Source: Salminus brasiliensis
Lineage: Eukaryota > Chordata > Actinopteri > Characiformes > Bryconidae
Direction of reading: 5' to 3'
Assembly (NCBI RefSeq): GCF_030463535.1
Contig: NC_132880.1
Location: forward strand, 35,481,842 to 35,545,841
Length of the DNA stretch: 64,000 nucleotides
The notes under the pieces were generated by a model, which made no database searches, was not told where the DNA came from, and was given only the letters and a program-made list of their open reading frames with translations. The translations under genes and the position numbers were made by a program. Of this stretch, positions 1-20,823 are shown piece by piece (position 1 is the first letter of the stretch; each line of letters begins with the position of its first letter).

Positions 1-105
1 ACTGCACACACCTGTGGTACTACATAACATAGGACATGGTCTTAGGTCTTTTCTAACATGGGTCTTTTCTCGTTTTAAGTTCTTGTGTTTCTTTTGTGTC
101 CACAG

Positions 106-789
106 CAGAGTTGACTCCAAACGATGAGCCAGATTTTTTGTACTATTTAAATGATGGTGTCTATGGATCATTTGTGGGCAAGCTGTTAGGAAACACCATT
201 CCATCCCCTACAGTACACAAGGTATAGAACCCACATGGGCAAAACTACTCACATGCCAGTTGCTTTTATTTTTGGGTCTGGTCACTTGAGTTCCATTGTT
301 TTGTTTTTCAGATGTCACTTACAGCAGATGAGCCAGTGTTTCCCAGCAGCTTGTGGGGTCCCTCCTGTGACGCATTAGACCAGGTGGTGGAGCACTGCCT
401 TCTCCCTGAGCTCACTGTGGGAGATTGGCTGATCTTCAATAATATGGGGGCCAGTGGTCAGGAGGAGTCCGCAGCCATCAATAACTCAGACAGGCCACCT
501 GTGTATTACACCATTTCTACAGATGACTGGTAATTAGAAACAAATTGGATATTTATACACTTTATTTTGTTCCTGTTGGTGAATTTATCATTTTAAAAAT
601 GCACATAAATGCATCATCAAATGAATGAAAATGTCTTGCTTTTGTCTGGGTATTAATTAAGCGTGAACCCTATATTCTCACATTCATAAATACATGTATT
701 GTCTGTCTTTCAGGTTTGAGATGCAGGAGGCTGGAATCTCTCTTGACAACACCATGAAGAATTTCTCCTTAGTCCAGTATGGCTTGTAG
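106..789 (+). CDS. AZIN1: Antizyme inhibitor 1, 3'-terminal exons (partial)
   Basis: Three coding exons are seen: 106-221 (the start could be 109), 312-529 and 714-789, joined in frame by GT-AG introns. The 5' part of the gene lies outside the window. The peptide has the C-terminal domain of the ornithine decarboxylase fold, with [35 protein letters not shown] and FEMQEAGI motifs. These fit AZIN1 better than ODC1, whose corresponding motifs differ (for example WGPTCDGLD). AZIN1 is a catalytically inactive ODC homologue that binds antizyme and so protects ODC and raises polyamine levels. The protein ends at [10 protein letters not shown] and TAG, about a dozen residues earlier than the human protein. 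AZIN2 is a less likely alternative. Confidence 0.86.
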
Positions 790-3044
790 TTGGGGAAACA
801 ATCTGATGCTGACCCCTACCCTGTGCGTTTCAAGTCAAGTCTCACGGCCTGCATAGTGAACATTCCAACAGCTATGGGTGGGGACAACAATGCTTAGCCA
901 CTAGAAAAGGAACAAGAACAGTGGCATTGGGATCACAAAATAAATGTCCTTATCTAGGTTTCTCACAATTTACTGATTTGAAATGCTTATTTTCCTTGAC
1001 CACCAGAGAAATGAGTCCAGGAGCCCCATATTAAGTATCAACATATGCAACAAAATGGATGACTGTGGAGATGGAATCCAATCATTGGGTTTCTTAATCA
1101 AAAATCGTTTACATAAGTGTTCGATTAATTTAATTATATATTGATTACCTGCTGACAGTCTTGTAAATGAGTTGTCTGTTGCACCATTATGCACTTGTCT
1201 ATATTAAAATCAGATGTGATTTTAATGAGTTTAGAGTATAAAATCAGATGTGTTATGGCCCTTTATGTAGATTGACACCGTGGAAATTTTGATATTGATT
1301 TGTTATATCAAAGCTTCTCCATCTTTGTCGACCATGGGTTCATAGAGCTGTGGAGTACACCTTTGGTTGTGTCCTCAGTACATGGATTGTGGCAGTATTT
1401 CCCAGTATTGATGTGTATTTCATGCTGTCCTTTGGCTATGTGTACTGTGAATGACCGATTGACTTTTGTGACCTGAAAAAGGCTCTTAGAACACAAACAG
1501 TAGGGTCACACCTGTAGATTGTACAAATACCAAGGACGTAGGCCTGACTTTAAAGGAATCTCTTAGAACTGGGACTGGGGAAGGTGACTTCAAGCTAAAT
1601 GTGCAAGTGCCTGAGGCAGTGTGCTCAAACTACCAATAACAGTCACCATAAATGCTGCAAGATTCATGCTATTGATCTCTGACAGCTTCTCTCAGGCTTA
1701 ACCATAAATAGTTGTTCTAAAGATTTGATCATATCTTTCATTGGAAGTAACACTGATATACCTGAACGAATGGCTTTTGGGTCCACAACAAAGACTGAGA
1801 GATGATGGCATGGTGAAAAGAATCGAAAGCGTCTAGTCCAACACTGTCAGATGTTTATGTAGTATGAGCCCAGGCTGTGCTTGCACCATTTTCTCAGAAG
1901 AAAGAACACTTTGGGACCAGCAGCAGATGGAAGACCAACATACTCTGTTTTGGATGGAAGAGTGCCAGATGAGGGTTATTTTGTAATTTAGCAACAATGA
2001 AACATTTGATCATATCTTCTTGTGCTGTTTACCTTCCAAAAAGGCTTTGTTCAATGTCTTTTGATTTGAAAATTTATATCTCCACCCCAGTTAATGAAAT
2101 CACACCCTTTAGCGATGTAATGTAAAATATTTTTGTCTGAGGCACTAATGGACCATAGCCTGTTTTTGACTGTAATATTGTGTTGTAATGAAAAATATTA
2201 ACTTAATACACTTCTTTGACTGAAATAATGAGTTATTAATGTCTCTTTATTTGTTCTAAAGGTTTACCTTAGCCACACTGGGGCATGACGAGTAAAGATG
2301 AACAGCCATAATGAATATCTATTGAATATGACTATAGTTGCTGTATTTGTCATGAAAGTAAATCTAAGTAGAGTAAGCCTGTACCTTCTTTCACTGACTG
2401 AGGATCTTAGCAATTCCTCCAGTAAACTCATTCATAGTTGAATTGGGGAGCCTCCGTTTTTCTGCCCATCAATTCAATACATCTATCCATCAAATTTCTC
2501 CTCTTAGCAGGCGAGCCAGACCTCTGGACTCCCAATTTCTGCACCCGTCTGCGCTCTGGCCCTTCTGTTTTTCTACTTCCACAGATAAGAGTGTGAGGTA
2601 TAGGCTATAACTAATTCATAAATCAATCCTGTAAACAGTAGATTGTAGTTGCACTTTGGAGGAGGATTTCAGCAGCAGATAAGATTCCTCTTTTAATTGT
2701 AGTTTTTCTCAGTCAGCCTCATTTGGGTCAAAGGCCAAGACCAAGAATGGGAGTCAGCTCTGCCACGTGTGTTTACTCAATAATCATTCAAACCCAGACA
2801 ACTGTCCCAATAGTTGCGCCCTGCAAAACACAACGTAGGCAATAAAATATAAAATGCTTTATTTCTGGACATCGGTATTGTTTCACATTTGATCAAAAAA
2901 TGTAATCTTGTTCATTAGAACAACTGAGAAAATTCACAAATAACAGAATTCATTCGTTTTACATCGCTTTATTTCTGAAAAGTTCCTGTCAGTTTTTTAC
3001 GGAGACTCTAAAGTATCAAAGGTAGAAGAAACTTAAAACGTTTC
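790..3044. other. AZIN1 3'UTR and intergenic DNA
   Basis: No coding exon is recognised here. A poly(A) signal AATAAA lies at 939-944, which would give AZIN1 a short 3'UTR of about 170 nt. A longer UTR is possible because the following 1.2 kb is AT-rich, unique-looking and without clear repeats. The short open frames at 970-1194 and 1308-1496 on the minus strand show no family resemblance. Confidence 0.5.
939..944 (+). terminator. Poly(A) signal of AZIN1 (candidate)
   Basis: A canonical AATAAA lies 150 nt after the AZIN1 stop codon and is the first one downstream. The cleavage site was not identified. Confidence 0.5.
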
Positions 3045-3400
3045 CTTATTTAATAAATCATTCGCTTAATTAAAAAGAAAATTGCCTCAATTTAATAAAT
3101 CATTCCCTCAATTAAAAAAACTTCCCTCGATTTAATAAATCATTCCCTCAATTAAAAAACTTCCCTCGATTTAATAAATCATTCCCTCAATTAAAAAAAC
3201 TTCCCTCGATTTAATAAATCATTCCCTCAATTTAAAATGTTTAATAAAACAAATCTCCCCCATTTAATAAATAATTCCCTAAATTTAAAACCTTCTATCG
3301 ATTTAAGAAATTATTCTCTCAATTAGAAAAAAATATATATTATTTAATTAAATTAAATAATAAAGAAATAGGTTCCCTCGATTTAATAAGTCGTTCCCTC
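3045..3400. repeat. AT-rich minisatellite, 39-40 bp unit
   Basis: A unit beginning ATTTAATAAATCATTCCCTC is repeated head to tail with starts at 3090, 3130, 3169 and 3209. These copies are nearly identical. Degenerate copies flank them on both sides, from about 3045 to 3400. The array ends about 290 bp before the RRM2B start codon, so it sits just upstream of that promoter. Confidence 0.9.
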
Positions 3401-3688
3401 AGTTTAGAGGAGGGGACAATTTACATAAACTGTGCGAACAATTTAGCTATTAAATTCAGGGAACAATTTATTAAACAGTTTATTAGACTGATTTATTAAA
3501 CTGACAGAGCCTCCTTACTTTTACTGACTCCGTAGTTTTCTGGTAAGCTAATATACGCCTGTCATTCCCTGTAAGGCCAGAGGAGGCGCCCTGCTGAGAG
3601 CTCTGCCCGCTGCTGCCACAGCGTGTTTCCACTCACTCGCCTCCGATGACAGGCACGGCAGTAACACTGGCTTAGCGGTGCATCTCTA

Positions 3689-12156
<8,468 letters not shown>

Positions 12157-13089
12157 CCCTGTACAGTGTTTACTTAGAAGTGTTTACTCAATTGAAGAAG
12201 AAGTAAAAGTATTCAGCTCACAGTTCACAGAGAAAAGCAGTTTATTCATGGTACTTTAGTAAATGTATTTTTGTGTTGCAGTTTTACATTTTTGCAAGCT
12301 AACGTCCAGCTTAGAGGTTATTTACTGACTTGGATATACGGGAGTGAGTGTTCACAGCCTAACTTCTAAATACTGAGAGCCTGTTGTAGCACTGCTTCTA
12401 CAGCCATGAAAAATGATTGATGGATGATGAATGATGGAAAACATAAATGTCTGTATTAGTATTCTCATTGGTCAGTACGGTGGCCCAGTGATACATGACG
12501 GCAACTGGGACGGTTATAGGCAGTTAAATACGTACAATAAAAGTACATAATTGGTTTTTATTGTAAATATTTTAAAGTGAAATTAGTTTCGACTACCTCA
12601 GTCTGTGTTCTCGATAGCACATGTACTTCAGAACTGACAAATCAAAGGGTTTGTATTGCGAAACCCTCTCAAAATTATTATTTTGCTCAACTTAAGTTGA
12701 CACTGTTAACAGTGTGGAATTTTCTTGTTTTACAGGAGAAGTTGCAGTAATAACATCATGGCTTATTTGTGTATTTTTCTGTATTTATGTTACTGTTGTG
12801 ATGGTGTTGTAAGATCTTATGCACTGCTTCATAGTAAATCTTTGATCTTGTGTATCCTGTCACGCCTTTATGAAGTTGATCACACCGCACAGCTTCACTG
12901 CTCACATCAGCATAGTGATTAGTGGTAGCCTCATAAACTGCATGGAACCAACAGATAAAAGATGGATGAAACGAATGATTTTCAACACTTTAAGCAAGAT
13001 CGCTATGTGTTTGTACAGTTTTAGAGTGAAAAAAGGAAAGGAGCACCCCTTTAGATAACTTTTTGTTTTTAGGCTTACGGCCTAAAACA
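12157..13089. other. RRM2B 3'UTR and intergenic DNA
   Basis: Apart from the poly(A) signal, no coding exon or named repeat is recognised. The open frames at 12725-12922 and 12870-13058 look random. Confidence 0.5.
12536..12541 (+). terminator. Poly(A) signal of RRM2B (candidate)
   Basis: An AATAAA lies 380 nt after the RRM2B stop codon and is followed by a T-rich stretch. It would give a compact 3'UTR. Confidence 0.55.
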
Positions 13090-13850
13090 TGTACAACCTT
13101 TGTCCACAACCACTGTTAGGAAAGGCAAAGTAATGCAAATTTCAAAGCTTTATAAATACTTACTCCTAATAATCTTGTTCCAACAATCAGCACTCTGGAA
13201 ACTAAAGCAATTGATGCTCACAAAGCAAGAGAAGGCTATAAGAAAATATCACATCATTTTCAGGTAGCTGTTTAATCAGTTTGTAATATAATTAAGAAAT
13301 GGCAGTTTGTTGTTCAAGTTGAGGTCTAGAAGGCCCGATAGACAGGCAACGTAAAACCATTGACTGCAAACAACCTTCAGAAAGATTTATCAGAATCTGG
13401 AGTGTTGGTGCAATCTTCTACTGTGCAACTGCAAAGAACTGCAAAAATATTGCCTTCATGAAAGAGTCATCAGCAGACCTTCCATGTGTCCACACCACAA
13501 AATTCAGCATTAGATGTTTTCAAATGATCTAATCAAGCCTGGTGTGTTTTGGGGGGGAAACTGATTTGAACTAATAAGAATAGAATATATTGGCCACAAT
13601 ATATTGGCAGAGGTATGTTTGGAGTGAAAAGGATGCAGAATATAATGAAAAGAACAGCTCTTATTAATCATGGTGTGGCTTGATCATGCTTTGTGCTTGT
13701 GTTGCATCCAGAGGTACGAGGAACACTTTCATGGTAGAGCATCACACAAACTGTAAAAAGCTGAAGATGAAAGAGGATGGCCTCTGCTGCAGGATAATGA
13801 TAATCAACATCGATTTAACAGTTTATCAAGTCGAGGAAATGGCTTTCAGT
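13090..13850 (+). mobile_element. Decayed Tc1/mariner-like transposase remnant
   Basis: Translating the plus strand in broken frames gives a helix-turn-helix-like start (HKAREGYKKIS, near 13218). A DDE-region fragment with MLCACVASRGTRNTF follows near 13685; it resembles the 'GCFASSGTG' segment of Tc1 transposases. Frames are broken by stops and small deletions, and no clear terminal repeats were found. The remnant ends just before the MTDH promoter. Confidence 0.7.
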
Positions 13851-13861
13851 AGTCAGCACTA

Positions 13862-13985
13862 CGTCCTCTCGTAAGCATACGTGTCCGTGCGTGCGCGTTC
13901 TCGTGTGTCGTGTCTTGGAACGTGCGCGCGGCCCCTTGCGTACGTAAGCGTATGTGTGCTGGCGTGCGCGATCCCGTGCTGTAAG
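13862..13985 (+). promoter_or_regulatory. CpG-rich MTDH promoter / 5'UTR
   Basis: The stretch is rich in CG dinucleotides and in alternating purine-pyrimidine runs such as 'cgtgcgtgcgcg' and 'acgtgcgcgcg'. It directly precedes the MTDH start codon and contrasts with the AT-rich DNA before it. ACGTG cores occur at about 13880 and 13920. No TATA box is evident. The MTDH frame is open upstream to a TAA at 13872 but contains no earlier ATG. Confidence 0.6.
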
Positions 13986-16245
13986 ATGGCAGCAACCTGG
14001 CGAGCCGCAGCGCTGGAGCAGGCCGAGCTCGTATCGGATCGTCTCCGGCGGCTCGCGTCGTCCGGGCTGCATTTCCTCAACAATGAGTTCGGACTGGACC
14101 TGGGCGTGAACCCGGACCTCTGGCCGTCATGGGTGATCCTCTCAGCGGTGCTGGTCGGGCTCCTTGTGGCGGTGTGGTGGGTCGTGGCCTGCGGCGGAGC
14201 CACAAGGAGAAAACGGCGAACCGGTGCGAGAGAGAGTAGCGTCAACGTCAGCGTTGCCGTTAGCGCGACGGACGGAGGCAAGACCCCGCCGGCGAAGACG
14301 GTTAGGACCGAGGAACCGAAGAAAAAGAACAAGAAGAAAGCGAGCGAAAAGGTGCGCAGCCCCGGTTCAAGATCCGCTCCCAGAACAGTTAATCTGTGCA
14401 CGTTGCCGACAGGCGGCTAGCTGTGCTGGCTAACCTGCCTTCCTGTAACTTCATTGACTTCGACAGATTCGACAGTACAGGCACAGATTTGTGTTCCTGG
14501 TGGGTAGATGTGGCAATTCCCCGTCCAAAAAGTAAGAATCCAGCCCGAGGTTTTGCTCCTGTGCTACAGCAGATCTGCTCAGGTGGTTGGAACAAAATCC
14601 CGCGCTGAATTTTTACTTTCTGGATCTGGATTTGCCACGACAGCTGAAAGCATTTAGCTAGGTCAGTTTTAAAGCATTTCCTGAAGTACTTTCAGATTTT
14701 AGGACTGATTTTGAAACGAGCTGTTAAACGAAACAAGTATGAAGTAAATATTCTAGCTAAGTTAACGTTATTTAATAATAGTAGCTAATCTTCTGAAAGC
14801 GCTAGCTAGCGGTTAGCTTAGTGCAAAGTGGAGCTGTGGTCGGTGTCTTCAGGCTGCCGAGATGTTTCCTCGACGTGTTACTGTAGGGATTTCCCTTTAA
14901 GTCCTAACTGAGGACATAAGCGGCCACACGTAGATTTAGATAGCTAACTAACTAATCCGCAGTCTTCTCCAACTTCGTCTTCTGAGAGGAGGATGATGAT
15001 GATGATGATTCACAGATTTGGCTTTTTTAGCTGTTCAGTAAAGACCCCGTTAAGACCTCGTCATGCTTTAGCGGTGTTCAGAAATAGCGCCTCTTGCGAA
15101 AAGTGCAGAGCAGGAATAGTGTTTGACCACTATTTTATATCCCTAAAATACCTAGAAACGGCGATTAATTTTGGAAACTATCTATTAAGCCTTTATGACT
15201 TAAAAATAAATATAAAAAATATAAATAACTAAATCTTTAAGGTTTTATGACCTATGGCAAAAGTATTGGGACACTGCCCATTCATCGTTTCTTCTTAAAA
15301 TCAATGGTGTTAAAGGGTTTTGTTGGAGTAAATGACTCTACTGTTAATGGAAGACACACTACTAGATTTCAGAGCATTGATGTGAGGATTTGATTGCATT
15401 CTGTCACAAGTTAGTGAGGTCAATGTTGGATGATCACCACCCCACCTCTACCCAACTGCCCAGCTCATCTCAAAAGTACAGCTCAACACAGGAAGGGGGG
15501 GGGGTTATACCCCTTTAACCCACACCTGGCGTTAGACATGGTGTCAATATGTTCAAGTTTATCTGCTCCAGTGAGTCCTTTTTATATTGGCAGTACTTGC
15601 CTATGGGGACTAGAGAAGCTGTATGCGCATTTGCACATCTGTGTCAGCAATGGTTGCAACTGAATGTAGCTGAATGCATTCATTAGAAGGGGTGTCCACA
15701 TTTAGTGTATTGATGAGTGAGGCCCGTTGTTAACCTAAGGGTGCTCTGCTTGAACGGAAAAACAGAGAATCGTAACAGAATCAAGCTTAAAATGCCTGGT
15801 GCAGTCTTAACCACCAGTGTCAGGACATCCCTATAAAATGTTAGTTTGGTTATTTGTAAGCAGACAGCTAAAATTAGTAGTCTTGTCTTTTTCATATAGC
15901 TTGTATAGGTATTGAAAGACATGGGCGGTGTTAGGACATTGCAGGGGAAACTGTCATTTATATTTAACAAGTGTCTGTTGTCTTTTCTCTGCAGCAGAAG
16001 ACCCAACCAAATGGCCGGACAGTCACTGAACCTCGGGAAGAAATCAAAGCTGTTCAGGAGATCCCTAAACAGGCAACCCTGCCACCGCCACAAAAACAAC
16101 CACCACAAAAGCAACAAAAACAGTCCCAAAAACAACAACCATCGCCACCACCAAAACAACAACCATCGCCACCACCAAAACAGCAACAACAACCACCAAA
16201 ACAACCACCACCACCAAAACAACAACAACAACAACCACCACCACA

Positions 16246-16296
<51 letters not shown>

Positions 16297-19200
16297 ACCA
16301 CCACCACCAAAACAACAACCACCTCAACAACCACCACCAGCAGCACCACCTGCTGACAATAAAGCTGATAAAGTAAGAAAATGAACTTTTAATAATTTGA
16401 CTAACAGCTGATTACTGCTTATTTAAATATACTGTACATTGCGCTGTAAGGAAACAAAGGCCTCTGCTTGAGGACAGGGTCAGAAATATTTGAAATATAA
16501 TGGATGATCTTAATTTAAACTTGGAACAGGCCAACATGCACCATTTTATTTTTAAGTTGTTTTTTTCCAGTTTAATTTTAGCGTTAAGTAACTTAAAAAT
16601 AATAATAATTAAGATTAAGTGCATTCCCACCTATCCAATCTAAATTTTATTACCTGTTAAAATGTCCAGGTATTGTAAAATTCATTTTTTGCCATGTTGC
16701 CTATCTCTGTCCACTCATACCTGAAGTTAATTCCATTGAGGGAAGGCATCAGTTCACCACAGGTTTACTGTACTAAATAGTAAAAGTAAAGGTAAGGTTG
16801 TCTGTCTTTTTTTCATTATTTCTGTAGGCCAAGAAAAGTAAGAAGAAAGCAAAACCGGAGGCCAAGCAGGGCCAAAATGTTACCACCGCTGATGGAAAGG
16901 AGCCTGATGAAGGTATGGCCCTTGGTATTGGTTTCTACCACATTGTGACAATTGCACATTTTCAGAGAAAAGGTTAGCTTTAGAGCTTAGGTTTTTGCTT
17001 CATAAGAATTACTTGATGTTAGGATTTGGCTTCATGGCATTATGCCAGTAAATTATCACTGATTATACTGATCTTTATTCTTGCTAAAGTTTGTAGTTTC
17101 CATTGTAGCATCAGTTTAAAAAGTCTTAAAAGAATGAATCCTTATCCTTAACATAGTTTCCTCTTCTACTAGGTTGCCCTAGTAAAAACTAAAAACAGCC
17201 CATTGTATACTCAGTTTCTTAATGTCATGAGAATCAACTGATTTGCATATCTTCTCCTATTTAGTGTACCACTGTTCAGCCCTACCAATTTAAACTGCTG
17301 TTCTTGGGGGTGTTTCAGCTCTGAGCGTATTTTTAATTTAGACACTATACAGGATGGCAAATAAGAACAGCTCATTTGTCTGACTAAAAGGTACAATAAC
17401 AAAAATGGCCGTATTTGTTTTGCATGGTAGAGGTTTGGAAATGTTTGGAACATAAAACTTGACAGTTGCTAAAATTTGAATCCTAATATTGAGCTGAAAT
17501 GCAACACTTAATTTAGTTTTTAGCTAAATGTTTTCAGCATATATTACAATTATTGTTTGTAAGGTGCCTGGGAAACTAAGGTCAGTAACCGTGAGAAGCG
17601 CCAGCAACGCAGGAAGGAAAAAGGCCCTGGTGATTCTGGTAGCCCTGTGGCTGGAGACCGAGGTGGCAAACAAACAGCGCAGCCTGTGGTTACAGCCCCT
17701 GTAAGCACCAAGAAGAACAAGGGTAAGCTGTGTTGAAACTGTAAATGTTTCTTGGTTTTTTTGCTTTAGTTTTGGCAGTGGATCTGTGTTGGTCATCTTT
17801 CAGAATTAAAACATATATATTTTTTAATTAACAGTTGAATTGTGGGGGTGTTTACTTATATCTCTGAGTTTGTAGCTTTTTTTGGGACCTGAGAACTAAG
17901 TTTGTTCATCTTTAATCTTTTCTCTTGGTAGAATCAATGAATACGAAGACCGAGAAGAAGGAGGCTGTTGTAACTCAAGGTACAAATGTGGATTTGTCAG
18001 TGTAGATTTTACATTTTCTGTGCAAGTGCTGCTTGTAAAAACTAAACAGCTTACAAATTTCCACTGTCTACAGCACTACCCAACTGGACTACTATAAGCT
18101 CTGTGAATAGTGGAGGTTGGAATGAAATGTTGAAGCTCACTCCTCCAGTGAGCACTTCAGATGGTGAGAAGTGGTCTGTCAACATGAAGAAATCTGGAAC
18201 CCTAAGGAACTCTGAGCCCTTGAACCGGGGACAAGAATCGGAGGGTAAGGGATTATCATGAATCATCTGACCTTAAAGACAGAATAATATTTCTAAGCTT
18301 CACATTAGCTTGCATGTAAATTGACCCCAAATGAATTGTTTTACACAGAATTATCCCATCTCTACGTCTGAAGTTTTTGACACTTTTTGTGGAAGTGGAA
18401 GTTTCCTGCAGAAGTGTTTTTACCCTGCCAACAGTCTGGGGCTGATTTGATATACCCATATGTCAAAATGTTTGTGGACACCCCTATTAATGAATGCATT
18501 CAGCTACTTTCAACTACTAAGTTGCACCCATTGCTGAAACAGATGTGCATACAGCTTCTAGTCCCTGTAGAGAAGGATTGCCAATAAAATAGGTCTTTCT
18601 AGAGCAGATATGTGAACCAATTGGCACCATGCCTAATGTGATGTGTGGGTTAGAGGGATATGAAGCAGAGAAACTGTACTTTCTGGTTGTGTTCCATCCG
18701 ATACATTTTAGATGAGATGGGGGTGGTGATCATCCAACATCTTGACCTCACCTTATTTATCTTAAAAATCTTTGAAAGAAATACAGACCATTGATTATGG
18801 AAAAATGCTAAATAAATAGCTCACAGCTCATAAATGTGTGTATGTGATGCTATTGCTCAGGGTCGTGGGCTGGCATTGATGGGAGAATTAAGGCTGAACG
18901 AAACACCGTGAATTTCATGCTTGGATTAAACCCAACAGGTATTTACACACTATATAACTGTGCAGATGGCTTATTGCCAAATGCAATGGTTAAAGTAAGG
19001 CCAGGTCTGAGATACAGTGGGTAATCAACTTTGCATACCAAATGTGAGGTTATGTGCCACACTGACAGTCTGTGAACATATTGCTGTGAACATAGTCCTT
19101 GTTTTAGGGTTTAATAGAAACGTTTTTGGCTGCTTTAGGACATTTATAATGCAGTTTAATGGAATTTTCATGCAAGCTTGCATCTTTTCCCATGTTGTGC

Positions 19201-20792
19201 ATGTCATCAGAGCAGTTGATTCAAATATATTTCTACCTAATCTATAGATATGAATTGGAATTGTTTTTTTTGTTTTTTTTCCTAATTCTCTCGAGTGAAC
19301 AAATGAAGGACGTTAGACAGATATTATTAAGGAGGTAGCAACCATAACTTATTTCCCAAGTTAATTATAGTTAAAAAAAAAAAACAGATCATGCACCTTC
19401 TGTCTCTCAGCTGGAGATCCTGTGATTCAGTCTGCTGGTGACAATGGGAAATGGGAGAATCACACTGCTGTTGACAGCGAGTGGTCTGGATTCAGTAAGA
19501 GAAATAAGTGTTCATTAGGCTGATCAAATAGGAGTGCATGGTTTAGTTGAAAGCACGTTATGAAATGTTTGATAGTGATTGGAGTAACCTGATCGTTTCA
19601 GATGGACCTGGGGATTTAAGTTCTGATTGGAATGCTCCGGCAGAGGAATGGGGGAACTATGAAGGCCCTAAAGCAGAGACACCTGCTGTCCAAGAGACAC
19701 CTGTTTCCCAGCCACCAGTGGTCAGTGGAAAAAAAAGAAAGCTTATGCTTGTTACAAGAGGTGTTTTTGGATCCAAGTAATACTAATTGTGTGGTTTTTT
19801 TTTTGTGCAGAATGTGGCTCAGTTGCAAGATTCGGATGACGATAAGGAGAAAGGAGATCCTTCTGGGAGTGGCAAGTCCAAGAGAAAGAAGAAAAAGAAG
19901 AAGAAACCAGAGGATGAAACAGCTGTTTCCCAGGTGAGGTTGTTGTTGTTGTTTTGTTTGTTTGGTTGTTTTTTGTTTGCTTTTTTACACTGACTGTAGA
20001 AACATGGACACAGTGTTTCCATTGCCTTCCATTCTATAGAAATGAAGCCTAAATTGCTCGCCATGTTGTAAATTTGCATCCAGGAAATGCACGGTAGAAA
20101 TCATGAGGCAGAGCCAGACACACATGTTCATTTGGTTGGACCTGCCCCTATCTCGCAGACCAATTATCTCAGACTACAGCACAGCCTTACAGTTACTGTA
20201 TGTGGCATTTTTTTTTTTTTTTTTTCCCTTGGTCAGTAATTATTTTGCATCAACAAACCATTGTTTGGCATTTTCTAGTTTTTTCTTCTTAAATTCACCT
20301 TTAAAGGCACTTGTGTGTAAAAGATAATACCCACATGTTTATATCAAAATATCCAGAAGCTGATTGTAGACATTCCTAATATTTCCTGTAAAAACACTAC
20401 TCATGTGGATGAGTAAAATGGATTTACCAGAGTCACTATAGTAGTGAATTGTATGAATGAAGTTGGTATATAAACAAAGATGAGTTTCAGTGTCCATTGG
20501 TCAGTTTCACCCAAAACAGACAGGCGCACAAATCCACCAGTTAGACGTGGAGAGGCAGGTCACATTCTCAATCTTTATTACTTCTGTCTAGTGCTTAAAT
20601 AGCTGGAGACATTTCATACATGCTACAAATTGCTTCAGATTTCAGATACTTGTTAAGAGGTAATAAAAATGGTACAAATCCGTTTACAAATCTGCTCACA
20701 AAATGGCAAAAGTGCCAGCATAGCGGAAAAAAAACCAAACTTGAAGGAAGCGAGATTAGAGATTCACCAGGTTCACAATTTTTTTTTATTGT

Positions 20793-20823
<31 letters not shown>

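Noticed and set aside
13859-14401. 180-residue minus-strand open frame over MTDH exon 1
   Set aside because: GC-rich first exons often leave the opposite strand open. The plus-strand MTDH coding match is unambiguous.
15683-16330. Tryptophan/leucine-rich minus-strand open frame of 215 residues
   Set aside because: It is another shadow of the same repeat, with no start context, family match or splice logic.
16065-16349. Valine/alanine-rich minus-strand open frame opposite MTDH exon 2
   Set aside because: It is the mirror of the CAG/CCA repeat and exists only because the repeat has no stops on either strand.
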